Position numbers and translations under genes: made by a program | Part shown: positions 9,535 to 18,195 of the stretch, in pieces | Layout: each line of letters begins with the position of its first letter | Position numbering within the stretch: position 1 is the stretch's first letter | Source: CAVSRC01 sp963730325 | GTDB taxonomy: Bacteria; Pseudomonadota; Alphaproteobacteria; Rhizobiales; Kaistiaceae | Direction: 5' to 3' | Length of the DNA: 64,000 nucleotides | NCBI GenBank assembly: GCA_963730325.1 | Contig: CAVSRC010000008.1 | Coordinates: forward strand, 186,001-250,000 | Notes under the pieces: model-generated | What the model was told of the DNA's origin: nothing | The model's input: only the letters and a program-made list of their open reading frames with translations | Database searches by the model: none

Positions 9535-9691
9535 CGGCCATGCGGCGGCGCGGACCCCTGTCCGCCCGCCCGCCCGCGACCGGTTCTCGTCGCCTCCACG
9601 TTGACAGCCGCGGGCGACGGGCGCTTTATCCGCCGCACCTTCGTGCGGCCGGTTCCTCCGCGCATCCGATCCTGCCCGCCCCGTTGTTGCC

Positions 9692-10621
9692 GTGCTGATT
9701 TATCTGCCCATCGCCGAGATGCCGGTGAACGTGCTGATCGTCCTCGGCATGGGCGGCGCGGTCGGCTTCCTGTCCGGCATGTTCGGCGTCGGCGGCGGCT
9801 TCCTGTTGACGCCGCTCTTGATCTTTTCGGGCATTCCGCCGGTGGTCTCGGTGGCCACCGTGGCGCCGCAGATCGTCGCCTCGTCGGCTTCCGCGGCGCT
9901 CAGCTACTGGCGGCGGCGGCTGATCGACCTCAAGCTCGCCACAGTCCTGCTCACCGCCGGCATCCTCGGCAGCAGCCTCGGCGTGCTGGTGTTCAACGCG
10001 CTCAGGGCCGGCGGCCAGCTCGATCTCATCGTGTCGCTCTCCTATGTCACCTTCCTCGGGCTGGTCGGCGGGCTGATGCTCAACGAGAGCGTGCGCGCCA
10101 TGATCAACGCGCGGCGTGGCCGCCCGACGCCGCTGCGCCGCCCGGGTCAGCACAACTGGGTGCACGGCCTGCCCTTCAAGATGCGGTTCAAGAAGTCGCG
10201 GCTCTATGTCAGCGTCATTCCGATCATCGTATTGGGGATTGGCATCGGCTTTCTCGGTGCGCTGCTCGGCATCGGCGGCGGCTTCATCATGGTGCCGGCG
10301 CTGATCTATCTGCTGCGCGTGCCGACCAACGTGGTGATCGGCACGTCGCTGGTCCAGATTCTGGCGACGATGGCGGTGGCGACGGTGCTGCACGCTGCGT
10401 CGGACCAGTCGGTCGACCTGTTCCTGGCCATCATCCTGATGGTCGGCGGCGTCATCGGGGCGCAGTTCGGCGCCCGCGTCGGCCAGAACATCCGCGGCGA
10501 CCAGCTGCGCGCCCTGCTCGGCCTCCTGGTCATCGCGGTGGCGGTGCGCTTCCTCGCCGGGCTGGTGGCGACCCCGGTGGAGCCCTATACGCTGGCGCGA
10601 CTGGTGGGGATGGCGCCATGA
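9692..10621 (+). CDS. TSUP (TauE/SafE) family anion permease
   Basis: 309 residues with about eight membrane helices in two homologous halves. Each half opens with the family's glycine-rich signature: GFLSGMFGVGGGFLLTPLL near residue 30 and GFLGALLGIGGGFIMVPALI near residue 190. TSUP proteins export or import sulfite, sulfoacetate, taurine-derived and similar organosulfur anions across the inner membrane. A GTG start at 9692 reproduces the usual start of rhizobial homologues, though no clear ribosome-binding site is seen. The stop overlaps the ATG of the next gene (ATGA), so both are likely co-transcribed. Substrate unknown. Confidence 0.88.
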   Translation: MLIYLPIAEMPVNVLIVLGMGGAVGFLSGMFGVGGGFLLTPLLIFSGIPPVVSVATVAPQIVASSASAALSYWRRRLIDLKLATVLLTAGILGSSLGVLVFNALRAGGQLDLIVSLSYVTFLGLVGGLMLNESVRAMINARRGRPTPLRRPGQHNWVHGLPFKMRFKKSRLYVSVIPIIVLGIGIGFLGALLGIGGGFIMVPALIYLLRVPTNVVIGTSLVQILATMAVATVLHAASDQSVDLFLAIILMVGGVIGAQFGARVGQNIRGDQLRALLGLLVIAVAVRFLAGLVATPVEPYTLARLVGMAP

Positions 10622-11386
10622 CCCGGCTGGCGGCGCTCACCTTCACCCTGATCCTCGCCGCGACCGGATGGGCGCAGGCGGAGAAGCTCACCGTGGCGCT
10701 ATCGACGCCCGAGGTGACGATCAACTCCAACTTCGCCGGCACGGCGGTGACGGTGTTCGGCGTCATCGACCGCGACGCCAAGTCCGTCTCCGGGGTCGGC
10801 GGCTACGACATCGCGGTGCTGCTTCTCGGGCCGCGGGAGACCATGGTGGCGCGGCGCAAGGAGCGCATTCTCGGCATATGGGCGAATGCCGCCGCCGAGA
10901 CCTTCGAAGCGGCGCCCTCTTTCTATTCACTGTCGACGTCGGTGAAGACCGAGGCGCTGGCGACCCCGCCGGTGCTCGAACGTCTGCAACTCGGCTTCGA
11001 CAACATCGCCTTCCGCTATGCCGGCCGGGCGCGGGCCGACGCCCAGGCCGTCGCTCCGTTCCGCGACGCCTTCATCCGGCTCAAGGACCGCGCCGGTCTC
11101 TATCACCAGCAGGTCGGCGTCAGCTTCATCGGCAACCTGATCTTCCGCACGACCTTCTATCTGCCGGCGAACCTTCCGGTCGGTGCGTACACCGCCGAAG
11201 CCTATCTGTTCTCCGACCGGCTGCTGATCGCCCGCGCCGACGATCAAGCTGCGGGTCAGCAAGACCGGGCTCGAGGACACGCTGTCCATGTTCGCGCGCA
11301 ACCAGTCGCTGCTCTACGGGCTGATCTGCGTGGCGCTGGCGCTCACCATCGGCTGGCTCGGCGGCGTCATCTTCCGGCGGGATTGA
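10618..11386 (+). pseudogene. TIGR02186-family membrane-anchored protein, frameshifted near 11239
   Basis: The first 207 codons (signal peptide LAALTFTLILAATGWAQA, then a beta-rich periplasmic domain ending YLFSDRLLIARA) are in one frame. The last 48 codons (TIKLRVSKTGLEDTLSMFAR, then a membrane helix and final GGVIFRRD) are in another. Removing one base near 11239 joins them into a 255-residue protein with the length and C-terminal anchor of the family. TIGR02186 proteins are conserved next to TSUP permeases in alphaproteobacteria and are thought to assist them. As it stands the protein would lose its membrane anchor and gain an unrelated tail. This may be a sequencing error or a true frameshift. 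Confidence 0.75.
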
Positions 11387-11417
11387 GGGCGGTCCGGCTG
11401 CGAAGCATGTGGCACGT

Positions 11418-11505
11418 TCGTCGTCCCGGCGCAGGCGGGGGCCCAGGTCCCGCTTACCGCAACTCCTGAATTGTCATCTGGATTCCGGCTTCCGCCGGAA
11501 TGACG
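11418..11505. repeat. Palindromic intergenic repeat
   Basis: This stretch lies between two convergent genes. It holds GTCGTCCCGGCGCAGG on one side and ATTCCGGC-TTCC-GCCGGAAT, a perfect 8-bp stem with a 4-nt loop, on the other, flanked by GTCAT and ATGAC. The general form (CGTCCCGGC ... CTGGATTCC ... GGAATGAC) is a repeat type known in many alphaproteobacterial genomes. It may also help end transcription from both sides, but no T-run follows. Confidence 0.6.
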
Positions 11506-11524
11506 GCCGTGCGTATGGGGCGTC

Positions 11525-12211
11525 TTAGCTCGGCCCGAGCGCCCGTCGGCCGACCGCATAGACCCCGTCATCGCCGAGCACGAAGGCGCGGAAGCTCTTC
11601 TGCCGGAAGAGGCCGGCAAAGGCCCGGTCGCGCACGTCGAGGCCGCCGGCATAGGCGCCGAAGGCGGGCAGGATCAGCCGGTGGCCATCGCCGGCGAAGC
11701 AGCGGCGGCGCACCGACCTGCCGCGGCCGACGACGCGGGCGGCGGGATGGAGATGGCCGGCAATCTCGCCGTCGGCCGGGCCTGCCGCTGGCTCGTGGCG
11801 GAAGGTGAGCGGGCCGACGACAAGTTCGTCGAGGCGCTGGCCGGCGAGGCCCTCGGGGAGGTGCGGATCGTGATTGCCGGCGATCCAGATCCAGTCGCGG
11901 CCGGCCTGAAGCCCGGCCAGCGTGGCGCGATCGTGATGCGACAGGCGGTGGGCGCCGTCATCGTCATGGAACGAGTCGCCCAGCGCGACCACCGTCTTCG
12001 GCTGCAAGCGGTCGACCAGCGTGGCCAGGCGCGCCAAAGTCTCGCCGGTGTCGTAGGGCGGCAGCATCTGGCCGCGGCGGGCGAAGGACGAGCCCTTCTC
12101 GAAATGGAGATCGGCGACGGCGAGCAGGCCCTCGTCGGCCCACCACAGGGCGCCCTCGCGAAAGGCTTCGAGCACGACGCCCATGACGCCGACAAGGGTG
12201 GCATTCGGCAT
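11525..12211 (-). CDS. pdeM: Ligase-associated DNA damage response endonuclease PdeM (metallophosphoesterase)
   Basis: 228 residues. A calcineurin-like phosphoesterase with the metal-binding motifs in order: VADLHFEKGSS, VALGDSFHD, WIAGNHDPHLP and GEIAGHLHPAAR. This matches the family found with the ligase-associated helicase, exonuclease and ATP-dependent ligase, all of which are in this window. The start is uncertain. ATG at 12211 and ATG at 12184 (220 residues) both fit, and a longer frame to 12274 would run through a heptamer repeat. No ribosome-binding site settles it. It follows the helicase gene on the same strand and is probably co-transcribed. Confidence 0.85.
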   Translation of the reverse strand: MPNATLVGVMGVVLEAFREGALWWADEGLLAVADLHFEKGSSFARRGQMLPPYDTGETLARLATLVDRLQPKTVVALGDSFHDDDGAHRLSHHDRATLAGLQAGRDWIWIAGNHDPHLPEGLAGQRLDELVVGPLTFRHEPAAGPADGEIAGHLHPAARVVGRGRSVRRRCFAGDGHRLILPAFGAYAGGLDVRDRAFAGLFRQKSFRAFVLGDDGVYAVGRRALGPS

Positions 12212-12269
12212 TCGGCCGTCGGCAGTCGCTGCCCCGCCTCCGATTGCCGATTGCCTACTGCCGATTGCC
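12201..12269. repeat. Inverted arrays of 7-bp repeats at the helicase-pdeM junction
   Basis: The left arm is four heptamers (GGCATTC, GGCATTC, GGCCGTC, GGCAGTC). After a 14-bp GC-rich spacer the right arm has related heptamers in inverted orientation (GATTGCC, GATTGCC, TACTGCC, GATTGCC). The arms can fold into an imperfect stem of about 28 bp. The array supplies the last codons and stop of the helicase and candidate start codons of pdeM. Confidence 0.7.
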
Positions 12270-14793
12270 ATCATCCTCGCCCATCGCGTCCCTGACCAGG
12301 TCCTCGGCCGCCTCGCGCAGCACGTGCTCGTCGGCCTCGCCGCCGGCCACCGCCTCCCTGCCGATCTCCAGCATCACCGGAACGGCGAGCGGCGAAATCC
12401 GGTCGAGGCGCTTGTGGACGATGCGGCCCTTGATTCGCTTCAGCATATCGCCGAGGCGGGCGATGTCGAGCAGGCCGGTGGCGGCGTCGGCCCAGGCGGC
12501 CTGCAGGAGCACGTGGTCGGGCTCGTGCTTCAAGAGCACGTCATAGACGAGGTCTGTGGAAATGGTGACCTGGCGGCCGGTCTTCTCCTTGCCGGGGTGG
12601 CGCTTGTCGATGAGGCCGGAGATGAGGGCGCAATTGCGAAAGAGGCGCTTGAGCAGATAGCTCTCCGCCATCCAGGCTTCGAGATCGTCGCCGAGCATGT
12701 CCTCGTCGAAGAGCGCGGCGAGGCTCGGCTCCCCCCGCGAGAAGGCGCGGCCGAGATCGCCGAGCCCCCAGACAGCGAGCGAATAGTCGGTGGCGACGAA
12801 GCCGGTCGGCCGCAGCTTCGCCCGGTCGAGCCTTCGGGTGAGGAGCATGCCGAGCGTCTGGTGGGCGAGCCGCCCCTCGAAGGGATAGGCGACCATGTAG
12901 AAGCGGGCGCCGCGCGGAAAGGTCTCGACCAGCAACTCACCGGTGCGCGGCAGGACCGACTTGTCCCTCTGGATGCGCAGCCAGTCGGCAGACCTGGTCG
13001 GGGAGCGTCTTCCACTTCGCCGGGTCGGCGAGGATGGCGCGCACGCCGGCCGCGAGATAGGTGGACAGCGGAAACTTGCCGCCGGCATAGACCGGGATCT
13101 TCGGCGTGTCGTCGGCGGTGCGGGTGGCGACCACCTCGTTCTCGTGGATGCCCTCGAAACGCAGGATCAACCCGGCGAAGAGGAAGGTGTCGCCGGGCGA
13201 CAAGGTCTCGATGAAATATTCCTCGATGCGGCCGAGAACGCGGCCGCCGCGCCCGGCAAAGCCGGCGCCGCGATTGCGCGAGACGCGCACGTTCAACAGC
13301 GCCGTCTCGACGATGGTGCCGACATTCAGGCGATATTGCTGGGCGATGCGCGGATGCGCGATGCGCCAGAGACCGTCCTTGCCGCGGCGTATCTTGGCAA
13401 AGCGCTCATAGGTTTTCAGCGCATAGCCGCCGGTGGCGACGAATTCCACCACGCGGTCGAAGGTCATGCGGGGAAGCGCGCGATAGGGAAAGGCGGCGGT
13501 GACTTCGGCAAAGAGGTCGTCGGCCGAAAACGGCGCCGAGCAGGCCATGCCGAGGACGTGCTGGGCAAGCACGTCGAGCGCGCCGGGGCGGATCGGCGGC
13601 GTATCCTGGGCACCGAGATAGTTGGCGTCGAGCGCGGCGCGGCACTCCATCACCTCGAAGCGGTTGGCCGGCACCAGCAACGCATTGGAGGGTTCGTCCA
13701 TGCGGTGATTGGCGCGGCCGATGCGCTGCGCCAGGCGGCTCGCCCCTTTGGGCGCGCCGATATGGACGACCAGATCGACATCGCCCCAGTCGATGCCGAG
13801 GTCGAGGGTGGAGGTACAGACCACGGCGCGGAGCTTGCCCGCCGCCATCGCAGCTTCCACCTTGCGGCGCTGGGTGGCATCGAGCGAGCCATGATGGAGG
13901 GCGATCGCCAGACCCTCGGTGTTGATGCGCCACAGTTCCTGGAAGACGAGCTCGGCCTGGCTGCGGGTGTTGACGAAGAGCAGCGCCATGCCGTGGGCGC
14001 GGATGGCGGCATAGATGTCGGCGAGCGCATAGCGGGCGGAATGGCCGGCCCAGGGCACGCGCTCCTGCGAATCCAGAATGGCGATCTCCGGCCGGGCGCC
14101 GCCGGCGACGGTGATGAGGTCGGCAAGGTTCCCGGCATCGCCGCCCTGCCCGACCAGCCAGGCGCGCAGCGCGTCGGGGTCGGCGACGGTGGCCGAGAGA
14201 CCGATGGTCTTCAAGCCCGGGGCGAGCCTGCGCAGGCGGGCGAGGCCGAGCGAGAGGAGGTCGCCGCGCTTGTTGGTGACCAGCGCATGCAGCTCGTCGA
14301 GGATGACGGTATCGAGATCGGCGAAGAAGCGGTCGGCGTCGGGTGCGGAGAGCAGCAGGGCCACCTGCTCGGGCGTGGTGAGCAGGATATCGGGCGGGTT
14401 GAGCTTCTGGCGCTGGCGCTTGTGGAGCGAGGTGTCGCCGGTGCGTGTCTCCAGGCGCACGGCGAGGCCGATCTCGGCAACCGGCTCGGTGAGGTTGCGG
14501 GCGATATCGACGGCAAGCGCCTTCAGCGGCGAGATGTAGAGGGTGTGGATGCCACGACCGGCGGGCGCATTGGACGGCGGGCGCTCGTGCAGCGCAACCA
14601 GGCTCGGCAGGAAGCCGGCGAGCGTCTTGCCGGCGCCGGTCGGCGCGATCAGCAGGGCCGAGCGGCCGGCTTGCGCTTTGGCGAGCAGGTCGATCTGGTG
14701 CGGCCGCGGCGCCCAGCCGCGCTGAGCGAACCAGGCGGAAAACGGCGCGGGCAGCAGGTCGGCCGGGTCGGCGGTCTCGGCGTGTGTGGTCAC
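12255..14793 (-). pseudogene. Ligase-associated DEXH-box (Lhr-like) DNA helicase, frameshifted near 12990
   Basis: Two frames together encode one helicase. The first (14793 to about 12991, 601 codons) carries LIAPTGAGKTLAGFLPSL (Walker A), VILDELHAL (motif II), GLSATVADP (motif III), TSTLDLGIDWGDVDLVV and GASRLAQRIGRANHR (motif VI), then the start of the Lhr-type C-terminal region up to KTLPDQV. The second resumes at ADWLRIQRDKSVLPRTGELL and runs 245 codons to the stop at 12255. Deleting the single A at 12990 (plus strand) joins them exactly into about 845 residues, normal for the ligase-associated helicase. The break falls after the helicase motor, so the C-terminal domain is lost if the frameshift is real. 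Confidence 0.85.
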
Positions 14794-14895
14794 CCGGCCA
14801 CAGGTAACGCCGGCGCGGCATTCCGTCCATCGTCGGCAGTCGCACTTTGCCGCGCCTTGCCCTATACATCGGGCCGGTCAGCCCCAGGGAACCCG

Positions 14896-15069
14896 ATGAA
14901 CACCGCCAGCAACACCTACAAGAAGCCGTCAAGCCGAACCAAGAAGACCGCCCCGGTGCGCCGGGTCACCCTCTCGGAAGAGGCGAAGAAGGCCTACGAA
15001 GAGATGGTCAACCGCCGCGACGAGCGAGCCAGAACCTACGAGCAGCATCTCGGCACCGACCGGCGCTAG
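14896..15069 (+). CDS. Small basic protein of unknown function
   Basis: 57 residues, very rich in Lys, Arg and Thr, starting MNTASNTYKKPSSRTKKTAP and ending YEQHLGTDRR. AGGGA sits a few bases before the ATG and a strong terminator follows directly, so it looks like a complete small transcription unit. The C-terminal half (LSEEAKKAYEEMVNRRDERA) should form a charged helix. No family is recognised. It is divergent from the ligase-associated helicase with 102 bp between them. Confidence 0.6.
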   Translation: MNTASNTYKKPSSRTKKTAPVRRVTLSEEAKKAYEEMVNRRDERARTYEQHLGTDRR

Positions 15070-15086
15070 TCCCTAGCGCTTTTTTT
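15063..15086 (+). terminator. Intrinsic terminator overlapping the stop codon of the small basic protein
   Basis: GCGCTAG (15063-15069), loop TCC, CTAGCGC (15073-15079), then seven T. The stop codon TAG of the small ORF is inside the left arm of the stem. Confidence 0.85.
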
Positions 15087-15192
15087 GTGCCCCGGTGCAG
15101 CCGGACGATGCCCTGACGGGCGTCGCCCGGGTGCCCTGTCCAGGCGGCTCGCGCCGGTGCATAAAGGCGCGCCTCCCGCCTGGGTCACGCCA

Positions 15193-16059
15193 TTGCAGCC
15201 CCGCCACATCGCCCTTGCCGTCCTGCTCGCCTTCGTCTGGGGGCTGAACTTCGTCTTTATCCGGCTGGCGCTCACCGATTTTCCGCCGCTTCTGCTGGGC
15301 GCCCTGCGCTTCGCCATCGCCGCGCTGCCCGTGTTCCTTCTGCCGAGGCCGCCGGTCTCGTGGGGCGTGCTGATCGCCATCGGCGGGACCCTGTTCGCCG
15401 GACAGTTCGCGCTGCTGTTCCCGGCCATGGCCGTCGGCATGCCGCCCGGCCTTGCCTCCATCGGACTGCAAATACAGGCCTTCATCACCATCGCCATCGC
15501 CGCGGTGGTCTTGCGCGAACGGCCGAGCCGCCGCCAGCTCGCCGGGGCGGCGGTCGCCTTCGCCGGCCTTGCCCTGGTCGGCACCACCGTCGGCACCAAC
15601 GGCGTCACGCTCGCCGGTTTCCTGCTGCTCCTCGGCGCCGCCGCCTGCTGGGCGAGCGGCAACGTCATGCTGCGCCGGGCCGGACCGGTCGACATGCTGC
15701 CGCTGATGTCGTGGCTGAGCCTGGTGCCGATCCTGCCGCTGCTCCTCATGTCGCTGATCCTCGAAGGGCCGGCGCGGATCGCAGGCGGGCTGACGAGCGC
15801 GACCTGGCTCTCGGTCGGCTCCCTGCTCTACATCGCAGTGGTCTCGACCCTCTTCGGCTATGTCGTCTGGGGCTTTCTCCTGAAGCGCTACCCGGCGGCG
15901 GTGGCGGCGCCCTTCTCGCTGCTGGTGCCGGTCTCCGGCACGCTGTCCTCGGCGCTGATCCTCGGCGAGACCTTCGGGGCGCTCAGGCTGGCCGGCATGG
16001 TGCTGATCTTCGTCGGCCTGGGCGTGCTGGTGTGGCCAAAGGGGCGGCGCGTCTCCTGA
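15193..16059 (+). CDS. EamA/DMT-superfamily transporter
   Basis: 288 residues from a TTG start (QPRHIALAVLLAFVWGLNFV); a GTG at 15157 is an alternative. About ten membrane helices in two EamA halves: the first half has VWGLNFVFIRLAL and FPPLLLGALRFAIAALPVF, the second has ASGNVMLRRAG and ends PVSGTLSSALILGETFGALR followed by a final helix. These inner-membrane permeases usually export amino acids or other metabolites. The substrate is not visible. It lies 56 bp upstream of the exonuclease gene on the same strand, and this inserts a transporter into the ligase-associated repair region. Confidence 0.85.
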   Translation: MQPRHIALAVLLAFVWGLNFVFIRLALTDFPPLLLGALRFAIAALPVFLLPRPPVSWGVLIAIGGTLFAGQFALLFPAMAVGMPPGLASIGLQIQAFITIAIAAVVLRERPSRRQLAGAAVAFAGLALVGTTVGTNGVTLAGFLLLLGAAACWASGNVMLRRAGPVDMLPLMSWLSLVPILPLLLMSLILEGPARIAGGLTSATWLSVGSLLYIAVVSTLFGYVVWGFLLKRYPAAVAAPFSLLVPVSGTLSSALILGETFGALRLAGMVLIFVGLGVLVWPKGRRVS

Positions 16060-16115
16060 CAGCTTTCGGCCGGCGACGGCTGGCGGGACGGGCCCGAGCG
16101 TCTATCTTGGCCACC

Positions 16116-17127
16116 ATGCGCCCGGAAGAGCTGCTCACCCCCTCGCCTGCCGGTCTCTGGTGCCCGGCCGGCGACTTCCACATCGACCCGACCCGGCCGG
16201 TGGAGCGCGCACTCGTCACCCACGGCCATGCCGACCATGCCCGCCCCGGCCACGGCCGCGTGCTGGCGACCAGGGAAACGCTGGCGATCATGGCGGCGCG
16301 CTATGGCGAAGGCTTCGCCGGAGCGACCCAGGCGGTCGCCTATGGCGAGCGGCTGACGCTCGGCGACGTCACCGTCTCGTTCCACCCGGCGGGGCATGTT
16401 CTCGGCTCGGCGCAGATCGCGGTGGAGAAGGCGGGCCTTCAGGATCGTTGCTTCCGGCGACTACAAGCGCCAGGCCGACCCGACCTGCGCGCCCTTCGAG
16501 CCGGTCGCCTGCGACGTGTTCATCACCGAGGCGACCTTTGCCCTGCCGGTCTTCCGCCATCCGCCGGCGGAGGGCGAGATCGCCAAGCTCACCGCCTCGG
16601 TCGCCCAGTTTCCCGAACGCGCCCACCTGGTCGGCGCCTATTCGCTCGGCAAGGCGCAGCGCGTCATCGCCATGCTGCGCGAGGCCGGTTACGACCGGCC
16701 GATCTATCTGCACGGCGCCATGGAGAAGCTCTGCCGCCTCTACGAAGACCTCGGCGTGGCGCTGGGGCCGCTGGAACCGGCAACGGTGGCAACGGCGAAG
16801 AAGGGCGATTTCGCCGGGGCGATCGTGGTCTGCCCGCCGAGCGAGATCAGCGAGCGCTGGGCGCGGCGTTTTCCCGATCCGGTGGCCGCGGTCGCCTCAG
16901 GCTGGATGCGCATTCGCCAGCGCGCCAGACAGGCCGGCGTCGAACTGCCGCTGGTGCTGTCGGATCACGCCGATTGGGACGAACTGACCGCGACGATCGC
17001 CGAACTGGACCCGGGGGAAGTGTGGGTCACCCACGGCCGCGAGGAGGCGCTGGTGCGCTGGTGCGGCCTCAGGGGCACGCCGGCCCGGCCCCTCCACATG
17101 GTCGGATACGAGGAAGAGGCGGAATAG
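16116..17127 (+). pseudogene. Ligase-associated DNA exonuclease (metallo-beta-lactamase/CPSF type), frameshifted near 16438
   Basis: The N-terminal frame begins MRPEELLTPSPAGLWCPAGD, has the metal-binding HGHADHARPGH motif, and continues through HPAGHVLGSAQIAVEKAGL. The rest is in another frame: RIVASGDYKRQADPTCAPFE, GAYSLGKAQRVIAML, LSDHADWDEL, WVTHGREEALV and the C-terminal MVGYEEEAE. Dropping one T at 16438-16439 yields an unbroken 336-residue protein of normal family length. The family (TIGR04122) is a nuclease paired with ligase, helicase and PdeM. With the frameshift only the first third of the active site would be made. The 3' end overlaps the convergent gene at 17069 by 59 bp. Confidence 0.85.
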
Positions 17128-18001
17128 CCGCCCGGTGCGGCGGCGCGGCGTCGGCGGCATCGAGCGCCATCGGCGGCCCGGCGGCCTCAGGCACGGACGG
17201 GCCTGACGGGTCGAAGCCGCCGGAGAGCGCCACCGGCGTCTGCTTGGCCACATCGGGCGCTGCCGCGGGCACCGGAATCTTGGCGACGGGCGCCTTCATG
17301 GCGTCCCCGGCCGCGGCCGGTTTCACCATGGCCTGGTCAGAAGGCGCGGCGTTTGCCACGTCGGCTTGCGGCGCGTCCGTCGCGGCAGCATCGGCTGCGT
17401 CGGCCGGCGGCGCGTCCATCATTGCGGCATCATCGGCGGTGTCGGCGGGCGCGGTGTCCATCATCGCGGCACTATCGGCCGTATCCGCGGGAAGCGGTGC
17501 AACGTCCATGGCCGCCGCCGGCTGAATATCCGCCGCGGGTGGCGCGGGCGGCTCGCCCTGGGCGGGCATCGGCGAAGGAGCGAAGTCGCCGTCATCAAAC
17601 TCCGGCGTGACGACGCGCACCGGCTCCTGCGGGGCGGCATCCATCGCCTCCGTCGCGGGCTTGGCGGGCGCCTCCGGCATGACGTCGACGGTGGCAACGG
17701 CGCCGCGCTTCGGCGCGACATGCGCCTGGACGCCATAGATCGCCGCGGAGGCAAACAAGAGGGCGAGGACGCCGGCAAAGAGAGGCGTCAGAAGCGGTGT
17801 GGGACGATATTTCGGGGTGAGGGCGGAGATGGCTGCGGCGAGGACGGCGACGATGAGAAGGGTTGCGCCGACGGCCCCCATATGCGCGATACGCGGCGAC
17901 AGCGCTCCGACCACCACCAGGGCAACGACACATAGCGCCGTCGCGAACAGCAGCAGGACCGCGAGCACCAGGATACGCAAGGACAGACTCTGATCACGCA
18001 T
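17069..18001 (-). CDS. Membrane protein with Pro/Ala-rich repetitive tail, unknown function
   Basis: 310 residues. Three membrane helices occupy residues about 8-95 (LRILVLAVLLLFATALCVVA, then AVGATLLIVAVLAAAISAL, then PLFAGVLALLFASAAIYGV). The remaining 215 residues are disordered in appearance. They are rich in Pro, Ala, Asp and Met and contain imperfect repeats of the type PADTADSAAMMDTA. No domain is recognised. The tail overlaps the exonuclease coding sequence on the other strand, so its last 20 residues could be fortuitous. It is divergent from the UvrD-type helicase gene. Confidence 0.55.
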   Translation of the reverse strand: MRDQSLSLRILVLAVLLLFATALCVVALVVVGALSPRIAHMGAVGATLLIVAVLAAAISALTPKYRPTPLLTPLFAGVLALLFASAAIYGVQAHVAPKRGAVATVDVMPEAPAKPATEAMDAAPQEPVRVVTPEFDDGDFAPSPMPAQGEPPAPPAADIQPAAAMDVAPLPADTADSAAMMDTAPADTADDAAMMDAPPADAADAAATDAPQADVANAAPSDQAMVKPAAAGDAMKAPVAKIPVPAAAPDVAKQTPVALSGGFDPSGPSVPEAAGPPMALDAADAAPPHRAAIPPLPRIRPCGGAGPACP

Positions 18002-18195
18002 GACCGCACACCCCGCTCGGGCCGATGACTATACGCGGGTTCAGCACGAAGGTTAACCGTTCATCTTGGCGAAAGCGTGCAGGCCGTGGGGAAGATTGAT
18101 GTCTGCCGGCGCAGGCGGCCGACGATGGCGATTGCGAACAAAGCATGAATCGGATTTGCTCGGCACCCGATCCAACCGTTTGATTCGCAAGCGCG

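Noticed and set aside
11418..11505. Insertion sequence remnant
   Set aside because: The element is short and has no transposase or flanking target duplication; it fits a palindromic repeat.
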